This document shows, in pieces, positions 33,777 through 45,584 of a stretch of 64,000 nucleotides of DNA. Positions within the stretch are counted from its first letter, which is position 1, and each line of letters starts with the position of its first letter. The position numbers were made by a program, and so were the translations under genes. Source of the DNA: Prorocentrum cordatum (taxonomy: Eukaryota; Sar; Dinophyceae; Prorocentrales; Prorocentraceae); assembly GCA_963575745.1 (NCBI GenBank), contig CAUYUJ010014559.1, positions 172,869 to 236,868 of the forward strand, in the 5' to 3' direction. Under the pieces are notes generated by a model. That model was not told the origin of the DNA. It saw only the letters and a list, made by a program, of their open reading frames with translations, and did no database searches.

Positions 33777-33911
33777 AGCGTCATGCAGAAAACCACCCCT
33801 GACGGCTCGGACGGCAACTTCAACTTCGTCAATGGCTCCCGCGACATTCCGGACATTTGGCTCCAGATGACCTACGGCTTGTGCAATTTGGCAAAGCTGA
33901 GGCACTTATGA
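33777..33911 (+). CDS. possible terminal exon of an unknown gene
   Basis: After CGATTAG at 33,776 the frame encodes about 44 residues, with GSDGNFNFVNGSRDIPDIWL and an end KLRHL before TGA at 33,909-33,911. Composition is natural, but no other exon is identified. Confidence 0.35.
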   Translation, partial: SVMQKTTPDGSDGNFNFVNGSRDIPDIWLQMTYGLCNLAKLRHL

Positions 33912-35483
33912 AGAACATAAAGAGGAGGAGCGGAGGGGGTGGAGGGAAGGATGAGAAAGAGGAGATGAGGATTGGGGGAGGATATGATGAGGAGGAGGAG
34001 GGGGATTGGGGGAGGAAATGTAGATGATGAGGAGGACGAGGGCATGCGGATATGATGAGATAGGGGCTGGGGGATGAGGAGGAGATGAGGAGGATGATGG
34101 ATGATGGGATGAGGAGGAGGGCGATTGGGGGACGGGATGACGGGATGAAGAGGGAGGATGAGAGGATGAGGAGATGCTGAGGAGGAGAGGAGGGTTTAGG
34201 ATTGGGTGTCACGAGTATGATGTGAGGAGGACGCTGAAACGTACCCGCCGTAGGCGCTGGTGGAGCTTGCTGGGTCAACATCTCCGCCAAGTGAAAGAGC
34301 GGGGCCAACGGGCCAACGCCAATGAGAGAGAATGATGGGCCGGGGCCGCGTCGACGAGTCGCGGCGACGGAGAAGAGGACATAATGTGAGAAGGTGGATG
34401 GGTAGGAGAGGGGGAGAGGTAATTTGGAGGGGGGGGGGGGCTCGTTTTTCGTGGCTGGGTTTTGCATGGCGCCGCGACGCGTCGACTGTGTAGTTACTGG
34501 TGTTCTGCACTGTCTGCGCGCCTGTGTGCCTGTATGCCATCCAGTGTTGCTGCGTTGTTGTTTCCTGTCCGCGCGGGCAAGCTGCGCAGCTGGCTACAAA
34601 ATCATAAAACACTGCGACCTCCATGTCATCTTGTCATCTTGTCTTCTGTGCTTGGCTTGTCTGCGAAGGATTTGGTCGCGGTTGTCAGATGTACGAGTGT
34701 CGTGAAGAGGACGCCGCCGGCGACGAGTGAGGAGGACTCGTGGGGATCGCGACGATGACACGGAGGGGTGGAGGAGCGGAGGAGGACGAGGAGAGGAGGA
34801 GGAGGAGCGGAGGAGGACGACGATGGCGACGATGGCGTGAGTCACCGACTCTCCGATAATGCATGCTGGAATCTTTCATCGAAATCGCACTTGTAGCGGT
34901 CCGATCGATCCACGCGCACGAAACAACAATAATGTCAAGCTCAACAAACGAGCAAGTAACATCAGAATATTGCGCAACAGAATGAGATACAATCACGCAA
35001 ATACATTGTCGATCATCGTGGGAACCTGGACACGAGAAGACGAACGGATGGCATATGCCACAATGCATGAACATGCAATCACTGCACCTGACACCGAAAA
35101 TACACAGCAACGAAAACAAACACAGCCTTCAGAGAAAAAAACAGTTGTCCAAAGTCACAATCGTTCTCCGTGAAAACTTGAAACCGAAACGCAAATTTGA
35201 ATGACACGCGCTGTCTACTAACATGAAAATTCAGATCAAATTATGCGGAAATCGCAATACCGAAATTGATTATAGTGTCGTCCAAGAGTTCGACGCAGTT
35301 GTTTTCACACGACAGAAGTCCGGACATTTCGGAGTAGTTAATAAGGATTTCAGCCATTGTGAAAGAAGCTTTGTGCTCTCCCCAGAGGTCCCAGAGGCCT
35401 CGTGAGGTAGGGCGTTTCTGCCTCATACGCCCTCTTGCGTAGCCGCAACTAGCTTCACCATTTGCCGAGGGAGTTGCTTTACC
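33912..35483. other. non-coding region
   Basis: Bases 33,915-34,190 are GAGGATGAGG-type purine-rich repeats. A G11 run lies near 34,430. Bases 34,850-35,460 are less GC-rich, mixed sequence with only chance frames. No gene is supported on either strand. Confidence 0.55.
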
Positions 35484-35552
35484 ACTCCACTACCACTACT
35501 ACGGCGACTACTACTAGTAATGTCATGTTTACTAGTAGCAGTAGTAGTAGTT

Positions 35553-35588
<36 letters not shown>

Positions 35589-35672
35589 TCAGTACTAGCA
35601 CTCCTACTTCTACTACTGCTTCTACGACTGCTACTACTACTACCACTACTACTACTACTACTACTACTTCTT

Positions 35673-35703
<31 letters not shown>

Positions 35704-35867
35704 GACTACTACCACGGACGCTACCACTACAAGTACCATTACCACTACCAGTACTACTAGTACTGCTACTACCACTACTACTACTAACTACTACTATTAT
35801 TACTACTACTACTACTACTACCACTACTACAACCACCACTACCACTACCAGTACTACTACGACTACG

Positions 35868-35899
<32 letters not shown>

Positions 35900-35996
35900 G
35901 ACTAGTATTGATAGTAGTAGCAGTAGTAGTAGTAGTAGTAGTTTTTGTACTAGTACTAGTACTAGTGGTAGTAGTAGTAGTAGTAGTAGTAGTAGA

Positions 35997-36027
<31 letters not shown>

Positions 36028-36153
36028 ATCGTAATCGTAGTTGTCGTAGTAGTAGCAGTAGTAGTCGTAATACTACGACTACTACCACTACTACTACCAC
36101 TACTACTACCACTACTACTACTGCTACTACTACCACTACTACTACTACTACTG

Positions 36154-36184
<31 letters not shown>

Positions 36185-36222
36185 GACTACTACTACTGCT
36201 ACTAGTACTATTACTACTACTA

Positions 36223-36279
<57 letters not shown>

Positions 36280-36350
36280 TTACTTTCCCTACTACTACCA
36301 CCACCTCGACGACGACGACGACTACGACTTCGACTACGACTACGACTATA
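35484..36350. repeat. ACT/AGT triplet block with alternating strand polarity
   Basis: The block alternates between AGT-rich parts (about 35,530-35,590 and 35,905-36,070) and their complement ACT-rich parts (about 35,600-35,900 and 36,070-36,300). Neighbouring parts are thus inverted repeats able to fold on each other. Poly-Thr, poly-Val and poly-Ser frames across it are not genes. Confidence 0.9.
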
Positions 36351-36450
36351 CTACACATTCGACTGGGATTGCGACTGGGAATACGGTTGCGATTGCGTTT
36401 TCGGCTGCGACTACGATTACGACTACGACGAACAGTAGTTGTTCATTACT

Positions 36451-36914
36451 AACGAATTACTCGGGCGATGGCGACGACGGTTACGACGGGCTCGACGACG
36501 ACGAGGACCTCCATGTTTGCTCCTAGCCCGTTCTGCACCAGGCCGGCGACCCCGCCGCCGCGCCCGCCCTGCCAGCGAGGTGGAGCGCGCCTGCTTCGGG
36601 TGACCCCGGCGCCCATGACACCCACGCGCGCGCGGCGCCTCTGCCGCCGCAGCTCGGTCCGCACCCGCGCGTCCGCCCCTGGCCGACCAGTCTGCCGCTG
36701 CTGCGCCGAGCGCCCGCCAGCGGCAGGCGCCGGTGAAAAGAGGGCGCAGGCGCGGAGCTCCGGGTCGAAGAAGTTATTATTGCATACGCGAGTTGTCGGA
36801 GTTCCGCGCCGATTTCTTGGATCCGCGCGTCCGTCGCCGCCCCTGGCGCGCTCCGCGCGTCAAGGAGGGGTTCCAGTGCCGATCCAAAACCGCGCGGACC
36901 GTCGAAAACTTTAA
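36451..36914. other. GC-rich segment, possibly an exon of undetermined strand
   Basis: Both strands have open GC-rich frames here. The - strand frame between about 36,770 and 36,905 (LEPLLDARSAPG, then ARIQEIGAELRQLA) looks the more protein-like. The + strand has YYCIRELSEFRADFLDPR. Neither is recognised and I do not choose between them. Confidence 0.25.
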
Positions 36915-38427
36915 TCTTACCTATGCGACCACCCTTCGGGTGATAAGGAGGTTGGGGGGGGAGGAACCAACGTTTCACTCGATCGGTCTCACTATCGATC
37001 TCACAATCGATCTCACGATCGGTCTCGCTCGATCGATCTCACCCGATCGATTTCACAATCGATCTCACTCGATCTATTTCGTTCGATCGATCCCACACTT
37101 GATCTGATTATCGATTTCACTATCCATCTCACAATCGATCTCACATTCGGTCTCAGTATCGATTTCACGATCGTTCTCACAATCGATCTCACAATCAACG
37201 TCATCGTCATCATCAACAACATCGTCAGCAACGTCATCATCATCATCATCGGGACACCAACATCATCACTCCATCACCATCATCATCAACATCATCATTA
37301 CAATCATCATCAAAATCGGGACACCATCATCACCATCATCAGCAACTGCACCATCATCAACCTCGTCATCGTCATCGGGGCACCATCATCATCACCATAT
37401 TATCATCAATCCATCATCATCGCCATCACCAGGATTATCAACATCATCTTCGTCGGGACACCATCATCATCAGCAACATCACCATCAACATCGTCATCAC
37501 CGAGACTCCATCATCACCACCATCACCATCATCATCAGCATCGTCAACATCATCAGCATCATCATCCTCATTATCGGGACATCATCATCACCACCATCAC
37601 CATCATCATCATCATCATCTTCAACATCATCACCACCATCACCATCATCATCATCTTCAACATCATCACCACCATCATCATCATCATCATCATCGGGACA
37701 CCATCATCGTTATCGGAACACCACAATCATCATCATCATCATCATTCCATCATCATCATGAACAGTATCACCAATAACATCATCATCCTCATCGGGACAC
37801 CATCATCATCAACAACATCATCATCAACATCATCATCGGGACACCATCATCATCACCACCATCATCATTACAATCATCATCACCATCGGGACACCATCAT
37901 CATCATCAGCAACATTATCATCATCATCATCACCATCATCGGGCCACCACCATCAAAACGCATCACCATCATCACTTCATCATCATCCATCTCATCAACA
38001 TTATCATCATCATCGGGTCACCATTATCAGCATCAGCAACATCATCATCAACATCATCGGGACACCATCATCCTCACCATCATCATCAGCAGTACCATCA
38101 TCAACCTCGTCATCGTCATCGGGGCACCATCATCATCATCCCACCATCAATCCATAATCATCAACATCACCAGGATCATCAACATCATCAGCACCATCGG
38201 GACACCATCATCATCAGCAACATCATCATCATCATCAACATAATTTGCATCGGGACGCCATCATCACCACCATCACTATCATCATCAGCATCGTCAACAT
38301 CATCATCATCACATCATCATCATCATCATCATCGTCATCATCATCATCATTATCGGGACATCGTCATCATCGCCACCATCATCACCAGCATCATCATCTT
38401 CAACATCATCACCAACATCATCATCAA

Positions 38428-38476
<49 letters not shown>

Positions 38477-38735
38477 GGGACACCGACGGGACACCGGCGA
38501 GACACCAGCGGGACACCGCGCCCCACCGGCCCCCGGTCAGGAAACATTTGGTTCGGCCGCGCCTCAGCCGGAGGCGGGACCCGCGCCCCACCGGCCCCCG
38601 GTCAGGAAACATTTGGTCGGGCCGCGCTTCAGCCGGAGGAGGCTTTCTTTTCGCCCGCCCACGCAGCTTCGCCTCGCCCGCACACACGGCACGCACGAAC
38701 ACGAAACCGAAACCGATTTCCCGGTAGGGGGGCTC
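36915..38735 (-). mobile_element. dispersed element A, copy 1, with expanded tandem-repeat core
   Basis: Copy 1 is inverted relative to copy 2 at 55,640-56,420. One end (36,915-36,975) carries CGACCACCCTTCGGGTGATA and GAGGAACCAACGT. The other (38,640-38,735) carries GCGAGGCGAAGCTGC (on the - strand) and CGGGAAATCGG. Between them are CGATCTCAC words (36,979-37,200), then about 1.3 kb of CAT/ATC triplets punctuated by CGGGACACC (37,200-38,490), then two ~75-bp copies containing CCCCGGTCAGGAAACATTTG (38,535 and 38,600). No protein is encoded. Copy 2 has only the CGATCTCAC-type core, so the core is the variable part. Confidence 0.7.
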
Positions 38736-38969
38736 TCCGTTCCACTTCGATCTCACCCCGTGTCTTCCGATAAAAGAAGGCGCGGTGCTCCGGGCAACGG
38801 TACGGGAGCTAGGAGGAACATCCTAGAGCCTCGCGCGACGCGCAGGAGTTGTATCATCTAGTCCACACGTCCGCCCTTTCGTCAGATGTGAGACGGCGTT
38901 CGCGCGGCGATGTTCTGACGCACCCAGAGCATCAAATCCTCCAAAATATTATCCTGAAAATAAAATGCA

Positions 38970-39660
38970 GTTCAGCGTGATTTTTTAGAGAGCGCTCTCT
39001 AAAACTTTACATCGCTGCCTAAACATATTTGATCATGTATACGCACGGCCACTGCACACGCGTACGGCGCACGTGATTACATATGCTTGTACATACACGT
39101 GCTATCACGCATGCTTGTACACAAACAACGCGCAAATGATTGCACATGCGCATGCGCACTTGCGAAGCATGCGCACGGAATGCCTGGTTCCTCGTCCCCC
39201 TCCTTGTCTTTTTCATCATTGCCCCCATGCTTCAATACGCTGCCATCGATGCGCCAGCCGCGAATTGTTCGAACACGGTGTTCCGATGGGAGCTGTTCTT
39301 TCCCACAACCCAGAACTAGGAACGCCAGGTAAATCGTCGGAACATACATCAACATTGCCCATCGCCATCGAGATCGTCATCGTCGCCGTCGTCATGGATC
39401 GTACCACGCGGACTTAAAGCGCGATCGGTTGCGTGTTCAAGATGGTGTTCTTGTCTGGGGTGTCTCTACATTCTGGTGTCTCGTTTTCTTGGTCCAGATT
39501 TAAAGGCGTCTCGAATGTCGAAACGCCTGATTTCAAGACTGGCGTCTCGATAGCTTGGTTGTCGTTCATCGCCGCGTCTCGCGACGCCTCGCAATGAGCA
39601 AAACCACGAAATGTTGGCGCCATTCTGTCAGAGTTTGTTGTTGTTGCGCCCTCAGAAACC
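38970..39660 (+). repeat. dispersed element B, copy 1
   Basis: The left end holds the palindrome TTTTAGAGAGCGCTCTCT at 38,983. It is followed by alternating purine-pyrimidine sequence with ACACGCGTACG-type words to 39,180. The right part (39,459-39,632) is about 80% identical by eye to the complement of 48,645-48,815, sharing GATTTCAAGACTGGCGTCTC and TCATCGCCGCGTCTCGCGAC. The same order of parts occurs mirrored at 48,630-49,475. Confidence 0.6.
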
Positions 39661-40407
39661 TCTGGAACCCCAAGGGTGCTCGAGGCCTCGGACGGCGGTT
39701 GACGAACGCCCTCCCGTGGCTACAACCCAATGATCGGAAGCCTACGGCGGAACAACACAAATTCAGCGAGCAAACGACGAGCGCAGGCGCCAACGGAGGG
39801 AACAACAGGGAGGAGGGAGGGAACAATCTGCACAAACGGAGCCAACACGCAGCGCTGGCACCGCCACTGCTTAGGATAACAGACTCCTCTCAACAAAATC
39901 GCGCAAGCGCGGAGCGGTACGTTCGCCTGCGCACACACACACACATGCTCGGTGACCCATACTCGGGCTTAATCGCACCCATGCGCACTCGCACCCAGAC
40001 TCATTCACTCTAGGACCCGCCACTATTCAGACCCATTCGCCCTCAGACTCAATCGCAATCATACCTTTCATTGTTTTCAGACTCACTTACGTTCAAACTA
40101 ATTCAAGCTCAGACTTGAGGAACTCATGCTGAAGCTGAGACACTCGAAAAATATGTATACCCCCTGTCATCGTTCATGCTCTGATTCCGTCACACCGTGA
40201 GACCCATCCATGCGCAAATCCATTCACTTTCCGCCGCGCTCTCCGATGTGCAAATTTTGAATCGATGTGCCGTTTGCGGGGGGGTCGGCGAGTGGCCGCG
40301 CAGAGTTCCATGATCAATTGGTCGAACAGGCAATGGTGTCTCTGCAGTCCCATCATTGCGCCAGGGAACGGGCCATCGGACCTACTTGAACACTTGGTCA
40401 CCTGCAT
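39661..40407. other. non-coding spacer
   Basis: Mixed sequence with CAGACTCA-type degenerate short repeats at 39,990-40,110 and no supported gene. It leads into the first of four spliced-leader-tagged gene copies. Confidence 0.55.
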
Positions 40408-40428
40408 CTCGCATTGTTTTGGCTCAAG
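40408..40428 (+). other. relict dinoflagellate spliced leader
   Basis: Bases 40,417-40,428 are TTTTGGCTCAAG, an exact copy of the last 12 bases of the dinoflagellate spliced leader. The nine bases before it have drifted. An ATG with a long frame begins 35 bases downstream. Confidence 0.7.
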
Positions 40429-40462
40429 CTAAGCATCGAAGTTTACATGCCAGACTTCCGTT

Positions 40463-41785
40463 ATGGCGCCCCGCGTGCACGCGTGGCGTGGTGACATTGG
40501 TGTTCTGGTGGACGCGGTGGCTCCTTACGTTCAAGACATCATCGTGGTTGGAGGCATCAACTAGGAAAGCGCGGATCTCAAGATCGGCACCGACACAACG
40601 CAGTTCGTGAACTACAGGGGCTTGTTTACCAACCTCGTTCGCGTGGACACCCGAGGGGCCTACTTCAGCCAGCAGGACATGCAGAAAGCCTTGGATGCTC
40701 AGTTCTCGAAACCAGAGTACAAGTCTGGGGTGTCAGGCACGGTCGCCGCCAGCCCTAAATGGGGCACTGTGGGGGAGGCGGTGAGACACACGGCATACTC
40801 AATCATGGTCATGCGTGGGCGTCTCAGGTCGAAGCGCGAGCAATGCCAGAAGGAAAAGAATTTCGGCGCAGGCGCCCGCATTAGCCACCCAGCGGAGTTG
40901 CAGGAGATCTACCAGCTTATTACCGTGAAGACCAATGGCGAAACTACGAACACCCTTCAGCCGATGCCTTTCTTCAGGTCTGCAGGGCAGGATTTCGATG
41001 ATGAGGATGAGAGCGATGGAGATCCCATGGCTGTCATCTGGACGCAGTTTGACTGGTCGAAGATGGAGGCGGTTGCTCTCATGAGCGATGGGGCCGCGAG
41101 GAATGCAGACGAATACGTGGATGGTGGATCTGGCTTCGCCCTCGCCAGGTGGAACATTGGCGCATCGATGGAGCTCGAGATCCCAATCACCGAGCTCAAG
41201 GGGGCAAGATCGTCGGGAGGGGCGCGGTGCAGGATGCAGCTGCAACCCTGAAGAAGGCGACGAAGGGGCGGGGGCCTGCAGCTGCAGAACCACCTCGCAA
41301 AATGCCTTCCGCAGCCGCTGCCGCCGAGAAGGCGGAGGGGACCATGCTCGACGACGAGGGCGAGGAGGAGGGGGAGGGGGGGGGGCGGAGAAGAAGACCT
41401 CGAGGAAGACGACACGCCAACATCTGGAAATAAGCCTGCCGCAGCTGAACGCCCACCGCGCAGGAGGCCGGCAGGCCGGAAGGCGGTCAAAACGACCGAG
41501 GAGTTCCCCAACATGAAGTACATCAAGGGCACGCTACCGTGCGAAGCATGGCCGAGTTCATTGGGCCCATTGAAGAAGTCATACACGCTCAACATGGATG
41601 GCAGTTCCAACATATCGGTCCTGTTCGAGAAGCGGTCCTTCTACTGCAGCAGGGTGGAGACGATTCCGCCAGAGATTGCCGAGCACGGTCTGAGGATCAA
41701 GGCTCAGGGAGGCGTCCAGATCGGTTTCGGTTCCGACGCGAAGTCTTCGTGGAAGCTGGCGAAGCAGGTTGCTGGGTGGATGTAG
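40463..41785 (+). pseudogene. retroposed intron-free copy of an unknown dinoflagellate gene
   Basis: The ATG at 40,463 starts a frame that carries sense to TAG at 41,783-41,785, about 440 codons with no intron. Three lesions break it: TAG at 40,562 between VVGGIN and ESADL (a CAG-to-TAG change would explain it); loss of a base in the G5 run near 41,203; and a compensating gain in the G10 run at 41,376-41,385. Readable parts are NYRGLFTNLVRVDTRGAYFS, an acidic DFDDEDESDGD patch, a central Ala/Pro/Lys-rich low-complexity region and a C-terminal domain with YIKGTLPCEAW. The homopolymer shifts could be sequencing errors, but the TAG is not. I do not recognise the function. With the leader relic it looks like a processed copy of an mRNA. 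Confidence 0.65.
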
Positions 41786-42319
41786 GGCTGTGCGTAAATT
41801 AGTCCAGCGCAGCTCGGATGCCTCAGTTTCAACTCGTTGGGTCAGCAGCGTCAGAGGAGCAGAGATCGCAACTAGCAGGTCCGATCACAACATCCAGGAT
41901 TGCAGCAGGGCCGAGCAGCATTGAGCACTTGAGCATTCCGACCTGGGACTCTCCCTGGGGCCACCCTCCAGGAGCTCCCCGCCCCCCCCCCCCCCCCGGG
42001 GCGCGCCCAGGGAACGAGGAACAACAGTAGAGGAGGAGAAGGGGGAGGAGGAGGAGGAGGGCGACGATGAGGAGGAGGAGGAGGACGACGACGAGGACGA
42101 CGAGTCGAACGACAAGCGTCTTCCACGCCCCGACAGGGTCGGCGAAACAAAACGAGGAGAGTTGAAACGAACACGCTACTACGCCACGAAACAAAACGAC
42201 GAGCATCGAAAAAGCGTGATCAGCTGAGCTACGTGAGCAACACCGCAATATATCAACAAACTGCGTGGAACTGACGAACTGTCGCCGACTGTCGAAATTT
42301 AGCACGAATCAGCAACTCC
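41786..42319. other. spacer with C-run and GAG triplets
   Basis: An 18-19-base C run ends near 41,998. Bases 42,028-42,100 are GAG/GAC triplets. No gene is supported. Confidence 0.6.
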
Positions 42320-42340
42320 ATAGCGCCATCTGGGCTCAAG
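42320..42340 (+). other. relict dinoflagellate spliced leader
   Basis: GCCATCTGGGCTCAAG at 42,325-42,340 agrees with the last 16 bases of the spliced leader at 14 positions. The ATG of the next gene copy follows five bases later. Confidence 0.65.
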
Positions 42341-42345
42341 CCAGC

Positions 42346-43128
42346 ATGTCGGACTTTTGTTTCGATGACATCGTCCATAGCGACCCCGTCTGGCTGTGGC
42401 CTTGCACTCACAAATGCCATCTAGCCTGCGTTGCCAGGAACCCAACTGGATTCCCATGTCCAGAGTGCAGACTTCCATGGGCGCCCGACGATACGGTTCT
42501 GCTCATGCAAACGTGCGCCGACCACGGCATCCGGATCGACGTTTCAGCTCCCTCGCCACCAGAAGTGAATTCTGGGAATCCCAGGCTTCCCGCGGACTTC
42601 ATTCCTACATGCTGCCCTCGCGTTGCGATGGATGAAGATGGCAACTCGGTGCCATTGGGCGATGATCGGCGCATGTCGTGGTTTCCAATCTTACAAGATG
42701 GTCAGTGGCAACCCGCGTGCAAGTGCATGACTTGCTTTCAGGATATAAACTTCAGCGCCCATCAAGGCCGCATTAACCGAGAAGCTCCAGCAATGTGGCC
42801 ATCGTGCCCAACCCATGGCCTTCGGGCTGTCGGCTACGACTGATCGGTCAGGGCATACTGCTGGGTTTGCTGCCCCCAGAGCGTCGACTTCGACGCCCCG
42901 ATGACCTTTGAGCAGCGCATGCACGAACACTTTCATCCCGTTGTCGATCGGCCTGATCTTCAAGCAGAGATTTCCGTGAGCTCTGACTCGGGGGCAGAGA
43001 CCGACGCGCCGACCGATGGCAACGGGCGCCCCGAGGTCGGCGACGGTATGTCTATCGATGCGCGCCCAGCGGCGACGGCAGCGACTCAGACGTTGATTTT
43101 GGCGCCGCCATGGGCGAGCTCGAGCTGA
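42346..43128 (+). pseudogene. RING-like zinc-finger protein, retroposed copy with in-frame stop
   Basis: The ATG at 42,346 opens a frame with CTHKCHLACVARN, then PCPECRLPW. This Cys/His spacing is like a RING or related cross-brace zinc finger, a fold that often serves E3 ubiquitin ligases. The first Cys pair of a full RING is not obvious. Further Cys pairs follow (CKCMTC). TGA at 42,841 interrupts after VGYD, yet the same frame continues with AYCWVCCPQSVDFDAP to TGA at 43,126. The stop is thus probably a nonsense change in a longer protein of about 260 residues. No intron is seen. The leader relic and lack of introns suggest retroposition. Confidence 0.65.
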
Positions 43129-44236
43129 TCGTTCAGCGGGCCGAGGTTTTGGACGGACTGGTACATGTGAGCGCAGCGGCAGATTGTGACAGCAACGATT
43201 TCTAGTGCCTCACGGTTGCGTCGGTTCGCGGCTCGAAACGCAACGCGGCTCATGCAGAACAACGCACTTGCACAACCACGCTTGCGCCGTCCTGTATTTC
43301 TGCGCCTCATCCTGGTCCTCCACCCCATCCAATCCCTCTTCCACCGCCTCCGCCTCCCCTCATTTCCCCCTCCACCCCCCTGCCGCGTCCTTTTCCTCGG
43401 CGGCCCTCGACTCTCCTGTGGTCAGGGACTGCGAAAGCGGTGATCCACCGCGAGCCTCTCGGGAAGGACGCTTCTCGACACCTCCAGGTGGAATCGGATA
43501 TCAAACGTCCATTTGGTTCCAGCCCGAATTATCCGGAACCTGTCATGGAAACCACGTCTCGAAACGCTCTGGAAGACCGCGCCCCGAAAACTAAGCCAGC
43601 GACTTCGGAACTGATTCGGTTCTTGAGGTCGGGTTGGGCAGGTCGCGCTTAAGATCCAAACCAGTCCAGCCAAGGTTCTGGGATGGCAGAAAAAGCTGCG
43701 ACAAAATATGTTGAAACGGTTGCGACCAAACAACCCGCCCCGAATGATGTTGCCGAGCAATTCTTCCGAAAGAGCTGAGACCAAATCTTTCGGACCGGCT
43801 GCGGCCAAACGCCCCCCCCCCACCCCCCCCACCCCCGCCCCCCGAATGACGCTGCAAATCTTGTGAAACAGCTGACGCCGAAAAACCTCAGAGCCAATGG
43901 GCCTCGGGCGCTCAGACGGGGCCATCGCCGCCCCCCGGCCTCAATTATGGCGCGCGCCCCCAGAACAGATGGGCCCTCCGCGAGGCCTCACTCAATCCAC
44001 GACGACCGGCGCAGCGACTTGAGGGATTCACCGACGCGAAGCTGCCCTGGACAATCCATTACTCTTTGAATTACTTTTTGAATTTGAAACTCAAGGAACA
44101 GATTCTCGATGCTGTCGTTAGTTTGTACTCTTTGAGTTTGAATTCAAAGAGTAATTCAAAGAGTAAGTCAAAGAGAAGGGCAGACCAAATGGGCTTAGAT
44201 TGCGCGATCTGTGCGAGGGGCGTGCCAAGTGCATCG
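43129..44236. other. non-coding spacer
   Basis: No supported gene. Bases 43,690-43,880 hold three degenerate ~65-bp copies containing CGACCAAA and CCCCGAATGA. Bases 44,080-44,175 hold AT-rich words AATTCAAAGAGT in both orientations, a small inverted repeat. Confidence 0.55.
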
Positions 44237-44258
44237 CCGTGCCACTTTGGGGTTCAAG
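44237..44258 (+). other. relict dinoflagellate spliced leader
   Basis: CCGTGCCACTTTGG then GGTTCAAG aligns with the full spliced leader allowing one missing A, one two-base insertion and two substitutions. The ATG lies 50 bases downstream at 44,308. Confidence 0.55.
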
Positions 44259-44307
44259 GCTTGCAGTCCGCACAGCTACTGACAGTGTGCTTCCCGAGTT
44301 GCCAAGC

Positions 44308-45348
44308 ATGGGCCCCAAGAAATCCATGAAAGAGCTTCCCAAGTCTTGCGCCGACCTCAAATCCCTCCTGCTGAAGGATGGCAAAGAGGTCGCCGCGGAG
44401 AACCTGAAGGGCAAGGAGATCGCGACGCCGAGGAACAGGAGCATCGCCGCCATGAAGGGCCACCTCAAGGCCAACAACGACGTGGAGGCTCTTTCCAAAT
44501 ACGAGAACTTCAAGACCGACATCGAGCGCAGGACGTTCTTTGCGAACTACCTCATCGATTCCGAGACTGCTAGCGCGAGCTGCTCCAATGTGACGGAGAA
44601 GGTCACGTCGAATACAGGCGAGAAGACGGGGGAATGGGTAACCGAGGGCGAGCACGGGGGCCCCATGTGGCTCAACAACCCAACGCATGCGAAGGTGGCG
44701 GTGAAGGGGCTACAGGCACGTCTTCATGAAAACCCGCTGCTGGCTGCGATCGGAGTCAAGCATTGCAAGGTGTACAGGAACAAGGAGATCAGCGCCACGG
44801 GCGCGGTCGACAAGGCCAGCGTGACGCGTGAGGCCGCGATGACAGCTGAGCAGCATCAAGACACGGTGCAAAACATGAGAGCGGGGGGTCTGGCAGGAGC
44901 TTCGAGTCCATCAGGAGGTGGCCCCGGCCAGCCGGCAGGGAAGCGCCCGCGGAGGACTCCGCCAGCTCCAGACCCCCCGACGAAGGAGCAGAAGGAGCGC
45001 AAGGAGGCCAAGCAGAAGTACGACAAGGCGGTCGAGTCCATCAAGTCGACGGTGGATCGCGCGCGCACGGAGCTGAACGACGTGACGCTCGTTCAGAGGA
45101 AGCTCGAAGCCAAGGCCTGGGGCAAGGAGGCGACGGGCTTCCTCAAGTCGGAGACGGCATCTCAATCGTCCATCATCGAGGAGCTCTTCGAAGACTACGG
45201 GGAAGCGAAGGATGTGAATACGGCTTCTCTGAGTATCTCCGAGATCAGTGCCAGGGCGGTGCAGATGGAGTCTCAGGTGAAGGAGGCATCTGAGAGCTAC
45301 AAGAATTGTGCCCATGAAGTGCTCGGGCAATTTTCCAGGATGAAGTAA
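44308..45348 (+). CDS. intact intron-free dinoflagellate-type protein, 346 residues
   Basis: An uninterrupted frame runs from ATG 44,308 to TAA 45,346-45,348. The N-terminus MGPKKSMKELPKSCADLK leads into a compact helical region. A segment EWVTEGEHGGPMWLNNP then HENPLLAAIGV resembles a module I remember from many dinoflagellate hypothetical proteins. Residues 210-240 are a Gly/Pro/Lys-rich linker with a likely nuclear signal (GKRPRRTPP). The last 110 residues are charged and heptad-like, probably a coiled coil. No enzyme motif is seen. Unlike its three neighbours it has no stop or frameshift, so it may be a working retrogene. Confidence 0.7.
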   Translation: MGPKKSMKELPKSCADLKSLLLKDGKEVAAENLKGKEIATPRNRSIAAMKGHLKANNDVEALSKYENFKTDIERRTFFANYLIDSETASASCSNVTEKVTSNTGEKTGEWVTEGEHGGPMWLNNPTHAKVAVKGLQARLHENPLLAAIGVKHCKVYRNKEISATGAVDKASVTREAAMTAEQHQDTVQNMRAGGLAGASSPSGGGPGQPAGKRPRRTPPAPDPPTKEQKERKEAKQKYDKAVESIKSTVDRARTELNDVTLVQRKLEAKAWGKEATGFLKSETASQSSIIEELFEDYGEAKDVNTASLSISEISARAVQMESQVKEASESYKNCAHEVLGQFSRMK

Positions 45349-45584
45349 TCTCGGAGCTGAACATCAAGGGGCAAGCCTGCGCATGCGTCAGGCGAAGCGT
45401 GGGCCTTGGGGCTGCGACGCGCAGCGCCGGTCCAGCAAGAGCTCAAGGGGGGGATCATCGGCCGTTCCCATCATATTGTTTTCTTGCCTCCCGCAGTTCC
45501 GTGCTAACTCCTTATCCTCGCTCATCCACCTCTTCTTTTATGCGCGATAGCTTCCCCGGACAAATGTGGACATTGACCCCGAAC

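Noticed and set aside
35462-36438. Poly-Thr, poly-Val and poly-Ser proteins in the triplet block
   Set aside because: Microsatellite translation in every frame of both strands.
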